From Olleya marilimosa CAM030 (GTDB lineage Bacteria > Bacteroidota > Bacteroidia > Flavobacteriales > Flavobacteriaceae): a DNA stretch of 64,000 nt. Shown here in pieces: positions 36,763 to 46,995 of the stretch. The notes beneath the pieces were generated by a model that was not told the DNA's origin, did not search any database, and saw only the letters and a program-made list of their open reading frames with translations. How positions within the stretch are numbered: position 1 is the stretch's first letter; each line of letters starts with the position of its first letter. The stretch is from the NCBI RefSeq assembly GCF_000518485.1, contig NZ_JADR01000001.1, positions 620,001-684,000 on the forward strand, given 5' to 3'. The position numbers and the translations under genes were made by a program.

Positions 36763-38202
36763 TTACCAAACAAAAGTTGCTACAGCACCTGCAGGCATGG
36801 TTACAGATATTGGTTGAGTTTCTACGTTTATATTAAGGGATTTTTGTACATCAGAGTTATTTAGTACAATAACAACAATCTTATTATCAGGAGTTTTATA
36901 AGCAACATTAGGAAATTCAAAAGACGTATTAGATTCTATTCTAACAGAACCTGCTGGTACAAATTTTGAAGCATGTGCAATAATATAATATCCAGGATTA
37001 CGTTGTACTGAATTCCCATCGATAGTAATGGCACCTAAACATTCTGTACAACCTCCATCAGTATGAGGGTTATTGTTTGGATCTGCAGCTAAATTCCATT
37101 GTAACACGTTTTTACTCCAATGTCTTGGTGCTCCAACTATTAACTCTCTAACATGCCAACGTATATCAGTATAGAAGTCTCCAGGTGCTTGTATCCACTG
37201 CTCTGTGAAATACACATTTTTGTCAGGATGTGCGTTGTGAACAAGAGACATATTACTTATTTGACCTGCATATAAATGAAACGCTGAACCATCAACATAA
37301 CTTTTTGCTGAAGCATCATTTAAAATAGAAATCGGGTAATCGGGATTATCTAAATTATGATCAAATAGAATAATTTTAGTAGAGATGTTTTCCGTTTGAA
37401 ATACAGGTCCTAAGTTATTTTTAATAAAATCTTTTTGTTGGTCAGCACTCATTACCATACTTGGATTATTGTATGGGTTTTCTGGTTCGTTTTGTATTGT
37501 AATGGCATCTATAGTAATGCCTTGAGCAGCCATAGCCTCTATGTATTTTACAAAGTAATTAGCATACGTATTATAATACTGTGGTAATAATGCTCCTCCT
37601 ATTGTAGAGTTGTTGTCTTTCATCCATGTTGGTGCAGACCAAGGTGTTGCTAGTATTTTAATATTAGGATTTATAGCTAAAATCTCATTTAATACCGGAA
37701 CTAAATTTGACATATCTGGATTTATTGAGAAATTATCTAAATTCTCATCCGTTTGACCACTTGGCAAGTCATTATAACTAAATGTGGTTGCATCCAAATC
37801 TGAAGCTCCAATACTAATTCTTAAATAACTAATACCAATACTATTATCTCCTGTACCAAAAAGTTCTTGTAATAATTCAGATCTTGAACTAGTGGACATA
37901 TTGTTAATTAACATAGCACTTCCTCCTGTTAATGTATATCCAAAACCATCCATTTCTTGATAGCTTGTACTTTCTGTTACGTTAATAGTAAAGTTAGAGT
38001 TTGTTACCATTGGAAACAACCCATTTGTAGTTGCTTTAAGTAGATTAGCTTGGTCTGGTGAAGTTAAATAAAAATTAACGTTAACATCTGCTATTGTAGG
38101 TGGTGGATACGTTTTATTATCATCTTCGTTGCAAGCTTGAAAGGCAACTAGAAGAAGCAAAGTAAAGTAAAATTTCAAATTATATCGTTTTAATAAATTC
38201 AT
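36763..38202 (-). CDS. Glycoside hydrolase family 30, lipoprotein (GH30 copy 2)
   Basis: From the start at 38202 (MNLLKRYN) the protein has 479 residues with a lipoprotein signal (LVAFQAC). GH30 motifs are GFGYTLTGGSA, QNEPENP with the acid/base Glu and YFTEQW with the nucleophile. The longer frame from 38256 would overlap the SusE-like gene and is unlikely. It is related to, but clearly divergent from, the other GH30, suggesting complementary specificities. Probable target is beta-1,6-linked glucan. Confidence 0.88.
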   Translation of the reverse strand: MNLLKRYNLKFYFTLLLLVAFQACNEDDNKTYPPPTIADVNVNFYLTSPDQANLLKATTNGLFPMVTNSNFTINVTESTSYQEMDGFGYTLTGGSAMLINNMSTSSRSELLQELFGTGDNSIGISYLRISIGASDLDATTFSYNDLPSGQTDENLDNFSINPDMSNLVPVLNEILAINPNIKILATPWSAPTWMKDNNSTIGGALLPQYYNTYANYFVKYIEAMAAQGITIDAITIQNEPENPYNNPSMVMSADQQKDFIKNNLGPVFQTENISTKIILFDHNLDNPDYPISILNDASAKSYVDGSAFHLYAGQISNMSLVHNAHPDKNVYFTEQWIQAPGDFYTDIRWHVRELIVGAPRHWSKNVLQWNLAADPNNNPHTDGGCTECLGAITIDGNSVQRNPGYYIIAHASKFVPAGSVRIESNTSFEFPNVAYKTPDNKIVVIVLNNSDVQKSLNINVETQPISVTMPAGAVATFVW

Positions 38203-38215
38203 AAGTATTATCTTT

Positions 38216-39940
38216 TTATTGTGCAAATTCGTAGGTTCCTGTTTGATAATCATCATTTAAAATTATGGTTACCGTATAAGATCCATCTGTATTAATATTA
38301 AGTAGATTGGATCCACCTCCATTTATAAGGTTTCCGGTTAATGCTGTTGGATTATCACTACCAAAATCTAAATCCCATGGACTTATAAATTTGCTATCAT
38401 ATCCTGCTGTAAGATTTGTAGTTACAGTATATGTATTAGGATGATTATAAGTCATTGCAATCTCTTGGCGATCATCCCAAACTTGCCAATGAAACAATTT
38501 AATGTTATAATACGTCCACGTCAAAGTGGGAGCACTAAAATCTAAACTAAATTGTAAAGCTCTGTCAGTGATGACTGAAAAAGTATTATTACTCTCTATC
38601 AGAGTTAAAGTATCAGAAACTAAATCGCCATCTGGTGTCGTACTATCTGCAAGAGGTTGGTTAATCGTATAGGAAGTTCCGCTACCATCTGCTGCACTAT
38701 TTAAACTGTAAACATTGCTAGCTTGCATGGGTATGTAATGGTTTGAACTAAAGGTGTCACCATCTAATAAAAATTCTTCTATCATATTTCCGTTTTCAAA
38801 TAAAAACAATTGAGTTGGCGTTACTATTGGCTCTATAATTGTATCATCTATTTCAAATGAATAATTATAATTGTCTGCAGATAAATCTAACGTCACAAAA
38901 TATAACCCTACTGGATTGTTTGATATATCTTCAACTGATACTCCTTGACTACTAGCATCTGCTTCTAAAACAAGCGTATTGGTTGTACCAACAATTTGTT
39001 TTAATAAATACGACCAATCTCCGTTAGCTCTAAATACAAATCCACCAGATTCTATAAGGCTTATTGAAGCTTTCCATACACTATTACCTTGATATTCCAA
39101 AGGTTGGTCTCCTCCCCAACCACCAGAAATAGGTGTACCAACCATACTCCAAAAATTAATTTGTAACAACTCGTAAGTGTTTGTGTCAAGATCTACTTTT
39201 ATTCTAAATTGTCCAGAAGTGCTCGCTACTATCGCATCACCAAACGGAACTATATTACCTTCATTACCACCAAATTGTAAAGCAGGAAGTGAGCGCTCAC
39301 TATAAAATTTATAGTTTTCTCCAGCAATTAAACTGGTGTAAACCTCATAAATATTAGTTAAAGCTCCATCACTATTTGTTAAACGCTTTAATGCAATTGC
39401 TTGAGATAAATCATTATTATTCTCGGTTGCTGTTCCTGAAATATACAAGCTTTGTGGTAGCATATCGTTTTCAAAACGCGTCATATTAACAGTAGTAAAT
39501 GCTACACTAGTTTTACTTAAACTACTGGCTTGCACAGCTAAGGTTAATGATGCGTATTCGTTAGCAGGAAAACCTGAAAAAGCTAATGCTTGATCTAATG
39601 CTTCATAACTAATGGATAATGAAGTGTTAATTCCGTTATTTGAGGATTCTGAAATAAAAATTGGTTCAGAAAAATCCACTGTACCTTCTTGTAATAACAT
39701 TACCTTATAGGTAACAGCGTAACCTAATGAAGACTCTGCTGCTTCCCAACTAAAAGTAACGGATTCAGAAGGTGTGTCTTGATCTAAAACAATACTTTGC
39801 TCAGATGTTGGTGTTAAAATTACAGGAGCACTTAGGTCCCATTCTCCCTCAGGTTGTAAGTTTCCATCAGTTTCACAGGAATAATATGTAAAACTAAGTA
39901 GTATGCTAAATATTACAATACATAGGTTTTTTGTTTTCAT
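38216..39940 (-). CDS. SusE/SusF-like outer-membrane glycan-binding lipoprotein
   Basis: The 574-residue lipoprotein (signal ending YSC) has a SusE-type N-terminal domain (ESVTFSWEAAESSLGYAVTY) followed by three or more beta-sandwich repeats with GWGGD, NGDWSYLL and YNHPNTYTVTTNLTAGY-type strands typical of SusE/SusF starch-binding modules. It would bind glucan at the cell surface. The gene follows SusD by 9 bp, the usual order. Confidence 0.85.
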   Translation of the reverse strand: MKTKNLCIVIFSILLSFTYYSCETDGNLQPEGEWDLSAPVILTPTSEQSIVLDQDTPSESVTFSWEAAESSLGYAVTYKVMLLQEGTVDFSEPIFISESSNNGINTSLSISYEALDQALAFSGFPANEYASLTLAVQASSLSKTSVAFTTVNMTRFENDMLPQSLYISGTATENNNDLSQAIALKRLTNSDGALTNIYEVYTSLIAGENYKFYSERSLPALQFGGNEGNIVPFGDAIVASTSGQFRIKVDLDTNTYELLQINFWSMVGTPISGGWGGDQPLEYQGNSVWKASISLIESGGFVFRANGDWSYLLKQIVGTTNTLVLEADASSQGVSVEDISNNPVGLYFVTLDLSADNYNYSFEIDDTIIEPIVTPTQLFLFENGNMIEEFLLDGDTFSSNHYIPMQASNVYSLNSAADGSGTSYTINQPLADSTTPDGDLVSDTLTLIESNNTFSVITDRALQFSLDFSAPTLTWTYYNIKLFHWQVWDDRQEIAMTYNHPNTYTVTTNLTAGYDSKFISPWDLDFGSDNPTALTGNLINGGGSNLLNINTDGSYTVTIILNDDYQTGTYEFAQ

Positions 39941-39949
39941 AGCTAATTA

Positions 39950-41425
39950 TTAAAGTGGGTTTTGTGTTAGAGCTGGGTTTCTATCTAATTCTTGTTGCGG
40001 AATTGGTAATAGTTTTTTAGCATCAGTCATGTTATAATTTACCTGATTACCAGTTCTTAAGTCAATTTCTACTAAGGTATTCATTGTTGTAATTAAAGCA
40101 TTATACCTAGCAAGATCATCCCAACGTTGACCTTCTTGAAATAATTCTAATCGTCTTTCTTTAAGTATAGTTTCTCTTAAAACTTGTTGAGAGTTACTTT
40201 GTGCATTAGTTAAATCAGGTAATTCAGCTCTAGATCTTATTCTATTTACTTCTGTTATTGCAGCTTGAAGTTGATTGGTTTCATTCAAGGCTTCAGCTTT
40301 AAGTAAAACAATATCACCATAACGAATGAGATAGGTATTATCAGAACTTGCAAAACCATTGGCATTTTTCCATTTATAACTAAATGGAATTACAGATCCT
40401 TGTGTATTCCCCCAAAATTCGTCAACCCATTGGACTGACTCAAATAAAATAGAAGCATTTTTTCTAACAATATCACCTTCAGTGTCAAAAGCATTAATTA
40501 GGTCTACAGATGGTGTAACAAATTTTCTCCAGGAATCTCCACTTACAGATGGTGGTAATAATAATTGTGGTCCATAATTACCTTCATTACCTCCAAGATA
40601 TTGCACCTCAATTATTGATTCTGCATTATTATAGTTATTACCACTAAACAAATCGTTATATACTATTAATTGATAGTTAGCGCTACTAGTCTCTACAGCT
40701 TGTATGTGTAATAATACAGCATTATAATCTGGATTAGGTTGTTGTGCATATGCTTTAGCTGCTAAAGCATGAGCAGCACCAGATGTCGCTCTAGCTTTAT
40801 TTATACTAGCATCATTACTATAGGTTTCAGGTAATAAGGTTGCTGCTAGCTCTAAATCTGCTATTATTTGTGCATAAACGGTTTCTTGTGTTGCTCTTGG
40901 GATATTAACAGCATCTGCATCTGTTGATGTTATTGTATTAGTAATTAATGGAACGCCTCCCCATAATTTAACTAAGGTAAAATAATGGTAAGCACGTAAA
41001 AAAATGGCTTCACCTTTTATTTGGTTTTTGCGTGCTTCAGTAAGTAAAGGGTCAGAAATATTACTAACACGCTCAATTACTAAATTAGCTTTTGAGATTG
41101 CATTGTATAGATTAGACCAATGTGTAAATATTCTAGAATGTGTAGCAGGAATTGTAATATTATCTATTTGAAAAACCTCTGGATTGTCACCACCTGCATA
41201 ACAATTATCCGAACGTACATCTTGAAACAATAAATAATCCCAAACATAATACTCTGATGATTGAAAGGACTCATAAGCACCAACTAATGCTGCCTCTATT
41301 TGGCTTGCTGTTTCATAGGCATTACCACTAGTTTCCTCTGAAATAGGTTGAAGGTCTAAAAAGTCTTCACAACCAACCATTGTTGTTAGAAGTAATCCTA
41401 AAGTTAATATTTTAAATAGTTTCAT
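39950..41425 (-). CDS. SusD/RagB-family glycan-binding lipoprotein (locus 2)
   Basis: The 491-residue lipoprotein (signal ending VGC) has the SusD pattern EDFLDLQPISEET, EAIFLRAYHYFTLV, and ERRLELFQEGQRWDDLARY near the C-terminus. It pairs with the SusC protein encoded upstream (11 bp gap) for uptake of glucan oligosaccharides. Confidence 0.95.
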   Translation of the reverse strand: MKLFKILTLGLLLTTMVGCEDFLDLQPISEETSGNAYETASQIEAALVGAYESFQSSEYYVWDYLLFQDVRSDNCYAGGDNPEVFQIDNITIPATHSRIFTHWSNLYNAISKANLVIERVSNISDPLLTEARKNQIKGEAIFLRAYHYFTLVKLWGGVPLITNTITSTDADAVNIPRATQETVYAQIIADLELAATLLPETYSNDASINKARATSGAAHALAAKAYAQQPNPDYNAVLLHIQAVETSSANYQLIVYNDLFSGNNYNNAESIIEVQYLGGNEGNYGPQLLLPPSVSGDSWRKFVTPSVDLINAFDTEGDIVRKNASILFESVQWVDEFWGNTQGSVIPFSYKWKNANGFASSDNTYLIRYGDIVLLKAEALNETNQLQAAITEVNRIRSRAELPDLTNAQSNSQQVLRETILKERRLELFQEGQRWDDLARYNALITTMNTLVEIDLRTGNQVNYNMTDAKKLLPIPQQELDRNPALTQNPL

Positions 41426-41436
41426 AACTGTAATAA

Positions 41437-44385
41437 TTAAAATGTTGCGTTTATACCAAAAATTAAGTTTCTTGTTTGAGGATAGGTTCCAAAGTCTATA
41501 CCTTGTACTGTATTACTTCCACCAAAAGCATTAACCTCTGGGTCAAAACCAGAATAATCTGTTATAGTAAAAATGTTTTCTCCTGTACCGTAAATTTTTA
41601 GGGCAGTTATACCTAGCTTGTCAATTAGATTTTTAGGCAAATCGTAACTTAAGGTTATGGTTTTAAATCTTAAATATGAAGCGTCCTCGATAAAACGTGT
41701 TGAGACCCTAGAATTATCACTATTACCAAAACTAGCTCTTGGTATATCTGTAATATCTCCTGGTTGTCTCCAACGATCTAAAACTGCAGTAGATTGATTT
41801 TTAGGATCTATCATACCTTCGGTTTCAATTCGTGTGACATTTAACATATCGTTACCCTGAGATCCTTGAAGAAAAACAAATAAACCAAAGCCTTTATAAT
41901 TTAAAGTATTAGTTACACCATAGTAAAAATCTGGATTAGCATCACCAATAATTGTACGGTCTTCTGGTGTAGGATTGAAGGTGGAGTTACCCTCATTGTC
42001 AATATAATAAGCGTTACCAGATGCAGGATCAACACCACCAAAAATATAACCATATAAAGTACCCAAAGGTTCGCCTTCTCTTACTAGACTAGCTTCACCT
42101 CTACCTCCTGTTATACCACCTTGTAATAATTCTTGTCCAACAAGACTAACCACTTCATTACGATTAAAGGATATATTAAATCCAGTATTCCATGAAAAGT
42201 TATCAGAATTAACGTTTACCGTATTTAAAGCTAATTCTATTCCTTTATTTTGTATTTCTCCAATATTTCTAATTGCATTATCAAAACCAGAAGTCGTTGG
42301 CAATGGTGCGTTTAACAATAAGTCATTAGTTTTTTTTATGTAGGCATCAGCTGTAACAGATAGTCTGTTATTTAACATAGAAAGGTCAAAACCTATATTT
42401 GTTTGTTCCGACTCTTCCCATTTTAATGTTAAGTTTTCAATAGATCCCGGAAATGTACCAGGTTGCGTGACACCACCAAATGGGTAATTTGCTCCAGATC
42501 CAACACGACCTAAATAACTATAAGCGTTAATATTATCGTTACCAACAAGTCCCCAACCTGCCCTAAGTTTAAGGTCATTAATTAATCCGTCTTTATTAAT
42601 AAATTTTTCGTTTGAAACTCGCCATCCTAAAGAGAATGATGGAAAATAACCCCATCTTTTATTAGGTCCAAAAACACTTGATCCATCTGCTCTAAAATTA
42701 GCAGTTAACAGATATTTATCGTCAAAACTATAATTAACTCGACTTAAAAAGGAAGCATTCGCTCTTTCTGATTTCCAAGCAGAAGCATCAAAAATTTCAG
42801 AGCCTCCATTTGGTGTTGTTACGGATGCACTAGCAAAATTTCTAGTCTGAATAGAACTGTTTTCAAATGTAAACTTTTGTGTGACAGATCCCACTAAGGC
42901 TTCAACAGTATGTTTATTAAATGAATTATTATAACTAAGTGTATTTTCAACAATATAATAAGATTTTTTATCTGTATTATTAATACCTTGACCACCAATT
43001 GCAGCACCAAAACCTGTTCTGAAAGGATCTAAAAACGAATCAAATACGCCATTACTATTATCAATCCCATAGTTAAACTTGTATTTAAAATTTTCAATAA
43101 ATTTAGCTTCTAAATAAATATTTCCTAAAAAACGGTTGTTATTATATTCTCTATCTAAACCGTCTGTACTAGCTAATGGATTTTCCCAATTTTGAAACGG
43201 GTTACTAGTAAACATACCAGCGTCATTATATACACCAATTATAGAAGGTGTGGTTAATGCACCCAAAAGGACACCTCCTTGATTTACGTTGTTATTGTCA
43301 TTAATATCCACATCCTTATAAGATGTATATGCTATTCTGGTACCAATTTTTAACCAATCATTAATGTCTTGATCGATATTAATTTTAAAATTACTTCTTT
43401 CAATTTCAGACGTTCTTACTGCTCCTTCTTGGGTTAAATGACCTCCTGAAATAAAATAACTAGTTCCTTCAGTTTTACCAGATACTGAGGCTTGATAATT
43501 TTGAGAAAATCCATTTTGAAATATCTCTTCTTGCCAATCAGTACGTGCTGTAAAGCTGTCCCAATCTGTTGACAATCCCATTTCTGTCATTAAATCTCTA
43601 TATTGTTCACCATTTAATACTGGTAAAGTGTTCCAGACTTGTGACACTCCGGAATAGATATCTAAACTTACTTTTGGTTTAGAAGTTGTTCCACGTTTAG
43701 TAGTAATTAAAACCACACCATTTGCTCCTTGAGCACCATAAATAGCAGCCGAAGAGGCATCCTTTAATACGGTTATTGTATCGATATCACTAGGATTAAT
43801 TGATCTTGTGTCTGTTGTAGGTACACCATCAACCACATATAATGGTTCGCTGCTGGCATTAATTGAATTTGTACCTCTAATACGTACACTAAATCCACCT
43901 GATGGTTTACCTGATCCAGATATGACTTGTACACCTGCTGATTGTCCTTGTAATAAAGAACCTACTTGAGTGTTGGGTCTAGATTCAAAAGAATCGCTGT
44001 CAATTGTAGAGACCGATCCTGTTATATCTTTTTTAAGTTGCGATCCATAACCAACAATTACAACTTCATCTAAAACACTTGTATCTTCTTGCAAATCAAC
44101 ATTAATAACAGACTGTCCTTTTACTAAAATCTCTTGTGTTTTAAATCCAATATAACTAAATACTATCACTGAATTTTGATTTACACCTTCACTTAATGTG
44201 TATTTACCATCAAAATCTGTACTAACACCAATTGTAGTTCCTTTTAATATCACGGAAACTCCAGGTATAGGTAATCCATCATTCTCTGTTACAACACCTG
44301 TAACTTTATTTTGTGCTACACTTTTACTTGTACACAATAATGAAATGAAAATTACCGTAATGAAAACTAATTTTTTATAAATCAT
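41437..44385 (-). CDS. SusC/RagA-family TonB-dependent transporter (locus 2)
   Basis: The 982-residue outer-membrane protein has a signal peptide (ending VAQN), the carboxypeptidase-regulatory-like domain, VVIVGYGSQ, and the plug motifs PLYVVDGVP and DASSAAIYGAQGANGVV. It is the first gene of the minus-strand polysaccharide unit (SusC-SusD-SusE-GH30-GH30-T9SS). Transport of beta-linked glucan oligomers is inferred from the GH30 genes. Confidence 0.95.
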   Translation of the reverse strand: MIYKKLVFITVIFISLLCTSKSVAQNKVTGVVTENDGLPIPGVSVILKGTTIGVSTDFDGKYTLSEGVNQNSVIVFSYIGFKTQEILVKGQSVINVDLQEDTSVLDEVVIVGYGSQLKKDITGSVSTIDSDSFESRPNTQVGSLLQGQSAGVQVISGSGKPSGGFSVRIRGTNSINASSEPLYVVDGVPTTDTRSINPSDIDTITVLKDASSAAIYGAQGANGVVLITTKRGTTSKPKVSLDIYSGVSQVWNTLPVLNGEQYRDLMTEMGLSTDWDSFTARTDWQEEIFQNGFSQNYQASVSGKTEGTSYFISGGHLTQEGAVRTSEIERSNFKINIDQDINDWLKIGTRIAYTSYKDVDINDNNNVNQGGVLLGALTTPSIIGVYNDAGMFTSNPFQNWENPLASTDGLDREYNNNRFLGNIYLEAKFIENFKYKFNYGIDNSNGVFDSFLDPFRTGFGAAIGGQGINNTDKKSYYIVENTLSYNNSFNKHTVEALVGSVTQKFTFENSSIQTRNFASASVTTPNGGSEIFDASAWKSERANASFLSRVNYSFDDKYLLTANFRADGSSVFGPNKRWGYFPSFSLGWRVSNEKFINKDGLINDLKLRAGWGLVGNDNINAYSYLGRVGSGANYPFGGVTQPGTFPGSIENLTLKWEESEQTNIGFDLSMLNNRLSVTADAYIKKTNDLLLNAPLPTTSGFDNAIRNIGEIQNKGIELALNTVNVNSDNFSWNTGFNISFNRNEVVSLVGQELLQGGITGGRGEASLVREGEPLGTLYGYIFGGVDPASGNAYYIDNEGNSTFNPTPEDRTIIGDANPDFYYGVTNTLNYKGFGLFVFLQGSQGNDMLNVTRIETEGMIDPKNQSTAVLDRWRQPGDITDIPRASFGNSDNSRVSTRFIEDASYLRFKTITLSYDLPKNLIDKLGITALKIYGTGENIFTITDYSGFDPEVNAFGGSNTVQGIDFGTYPQTRNLIFGINATF

Positions 44386-44637
44386 TTGCCTCTATATGTA
44401 TTAAATTATGAAGTCAATAAAATGGTTTAGCAAATTACCCTGAAATAACAGCAACTACAATAGAGAAATCTGTAAAAGTGGATTTTATAGCGTGTAAATA
44501 TTTGTTAAAATATTTAAAATCAACTACTTATAAGATTTAATCAGAATACGAAAAGTGGATTTTATTGGATGATTACAGAGTTTTATATCCGAAATCAGTA
44601 ATTTATAGAGGGTGTTTTTGATAATATTATTTAATTT

Positions 44638-46266
44638 TTAGATAGATTTTATCATCTTCTCAAAATTTGTTTTATCAATTGCAGATTTATTAATAGCTGA
44701 TCTGTAATTATAAATGGTATTTACAGAATACCTTAAAATTTTTGCAATTCTTGAACTATTATCAATTCCTAATTTGATAAGTGCCAAGATTCTTAATTCT
44801 GTATTTAATTGGTTTAAATCTGTTAATTCAATTTGATGGTCTGGTTTTAGTAACTTATTGACTTCTGACAAAAAATTTGGATAAATATGTAAAAATGAAC
44901 TATCAAAATTGTTGTTAAAAATTTCTAATTCTTCATCAATTAGTCTTTTAGATTTTGATAATTTAAGCAACGCATTCATTTGATTTGCATTAACATATTT
45001 GCTTACCAATTTTCTGTAAACATCTAATTTGGTGATGTATTCTGAATACAGATTTACAAAATTACCAATGTAATGTTCCTTAATTTTATCTACTTCTGAG
45101 AGCTCTAAATAAAGATTTTTAAGTTCTTGATTAGATGTATTAAGCTTTTTATTAAAAACTAGAAGTTGATTATTAGCAATTTTAAGTTTATCCTTGGCTT
45201 CTGATACTTTTTTGACTTGCTTATAAACCATATAAATTGCGATTAGTAAAAAAACAGCTAAAACACTAATAAAAACTAAAGAGTATTCTAACTTTTGCTT
45301 TTGCTTTGCAGTTTTTTGTTCATAGGCTTTTGTAATTAAAGGCATATTATTAGCAATATCTACAAAACGTAAACGCGAATTATAAAACTCAGCATCATTG
45401 TAAGAAAAATTAATGTATTTATGTGCTCTGTCAATATCACCTTCAGAAAAAAGTATTTTAGCTAAAGTCCCCATTGATGCGTTATCCTTTACAGACGCTT
45501 GAATATCTGATATTGCAGAGTGTATTAAATACTCTTTTTGTTTAGTTAATTGGTTATTTAACTCATACAACAAGGATCTTTCAAAAGTTATTAAAGAGTA
45601 TAAACGAGAACCTAATTTAACTTTACCAAGTCTTTGTGAATTGACTTTAAAAGCCTTGTCCAAATTTCGTTTATCTCTATATTCCTTTTCTTTAAGTCTT
45701 AAGGCTTCCTCAGTGTCAGGTTTAAGTCTATCATATAATGAGTCTTGATAGGCTTTGTATAGCTCTAAATATATTAATTTATTGCTATTTACTGCTGTAT
45801 TATAGGATAGGCCAGAATAACCTTCTTTATGAGCAATAAAATAATTATTTAGTAAAGATTTTGGTAGTGAGTTTCTTTTTATTTTACTTAATGCATCAAT
45901 TGATTCTTTAAATCGTCCTGTGTTAACTAATAATAATCCCATTTTTAGGATAGCTTTATCTAGTAACTCATCATTATTAAGCAATTTTCCAATCTCTATG
46001 TTTTTTTCTATATATTCTAATGCTTTATTAAAACTGTAAAATTGATACTCCTCAAAAATAGCATTGTTAATTATGTACTGGTCATTGAGGTTAGAAGTAT
46101 TACTTACTTTTTTAATTAAGCTATCTATTTGTGCTTCCTTTTCTAAATCATACATTTTATAATTACGCATCTTAAATTCTAAACTACTAATAATAGAATC
46201 TAGATTTTGAGACACAAGGTTATTTTGAAATAACAATAGAAATAAGATACAAAAAATCAACTTCAA
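44638..46266 (-). CDS. Membrane TPR-HTH transcriptional regulator (DUF6377-type)
   Basis: The 542-residue protein has a signal peptide, a periplasmic TPR-like region (about 25-310), a transmembrane segment near 328-348, a coiled coil (about 350-395) and a cytoplasmic C-terminal domain ending in a LuxR-like HTH (RIAKILRYSVNTIYNYRSAINKSA). Such single-chain membrane regulators are typical beside Bacteroidota polysaccharide loci. It lies 252 bp upstream of the susC start and in the same direction, so it probably senses the glucan signal and regulates locus 2. The DUF number is from memory. Confidence 0.8.
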   Translation of the reverse strand: MKLIFCILFLLLFQNNLVSQNLDSIISSLEFKMRNYKMYDLEKEAQIDSLIKKVSNTSNLNDQYIINNAIFEEYQFYSFNKALEYIEKNIEIGKLLNNDELLDKAILKMGLLLVNTGRFKESIDALSKIKRNSLPKSLLNNYFIAHKEGYSGLSYNTAVNSNKLIYLELYKAYQDSLYDRLKPDTEEALRLKEKEYRDKRNLDKAFKVNSQRLGKVKLGSRLYSLITFERSLLYELNNQLTKQKEYLIHSAISDIQASVKDNASMGTLAKILFSEGDIDRAHKYINFSYNDAEFYNSRLRFVDIANNMPLITKAYEQKTAKQKQKLEYSLVFISVLAVFLLIAIYMVYKQVKKVSEAKDKLKIANNQLLVFNKKLNTSNQELKNLYLELSEVDKIKEHYIGNFVNLYSEYITKLDVYRKLVSKYVNANQMNALLKLSKSKRLIDEELEIFNNNFDSSFLHIYPNFLSEVNKLLKPDHQIELTDLNQLNTELRILALIKLGIDNSSRIAKILRYSVNTIYNYRSAINKSAIDKTNFEKMIKSI

Positions 46267-46442
46267 ATTAAAAAGGTGTTTTAGAAAAAATTATAGCGAA
46301 TTTACCTCTAAAATAATGATAAAAAAGGATCTTTTAATATTTTAAAATGTAGCTACTACTTTTTGAAAAGCACCATTATTTTAAAATATTAAGATTATGA
46401 CTAAACTATAGACATGAAAATCGCTTAGTTTTTAAATTACAA

Positions 46443-46865
46443 TTAATCCACAATAACAGCATCAATACAAATCCATCCTAAGGAGTTAACATCTTTAATA
46501 TCTGCTGTTTCATCCGTAAATTTTTCAACCGTTATTGTTTGATTTGGTTTTATAGTATCAGATATTTTAATAAGCGTTTTATGTATAATCGTGTTGGTTT
46601 TGGAATAATATTGCACTTCAATTGTACAATCCTTATAAGTTGTATATTTAGAGGTGTTAGTAAGCATCAAGCTTAATTGGTAACCAGCTTGTGTTTGCCT
46701 CTTACGATAGCTACCTGTGGCTTCAATTTTAGGTTTAATCAACTCTTTTTCGGAAGCCATTTCAAGTTGTATTTGTGCTGCCTCTAATTGTTGTTGTTTT
46801 GATTTTTCACTTTCGCAATTGCATAATATAAGTGCAAGTAGTAATAGCGTAATGGCTTGCTTCAT
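46443..46865 (-). CDS. Small hypothetical lipoprotein
   Basis: The 140-residue protein has a lipoprotein signal (ILCNC), a Gln-rich helical stretch and a beta-sandwich-like domain with YKDCTIEVQYYSK and IKPNQTITV, as in proteins with immunoglobulin-type folds. I do not recognise the family. No neighbour suggests a function. Confidence 0.65.
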   Translation of the reverse strand: MKQAITLLLLALILCNCESEKSKQQQLEAAQIQLEMASEKELIKPKIEATGSYRKRQTQAGYQLSLMLTNTSKYTTYKDCTIEVQYYSKTNTIIHKTLIKISDTIKPNQTITVEKFTDETADIKDVNSLGWICIDAVIVD

Positions 46866-46995
46866 AAAAAATAACTCGAGTTAATTATAATTAGGTGTTT
46901 TTTTAGTGTAAAAATAATACACAAGAGTTATATTAAACAATAGATTTACTCATAATAATAGCACAGCTTATATAATTCTTGGTCTACAATTTAGA

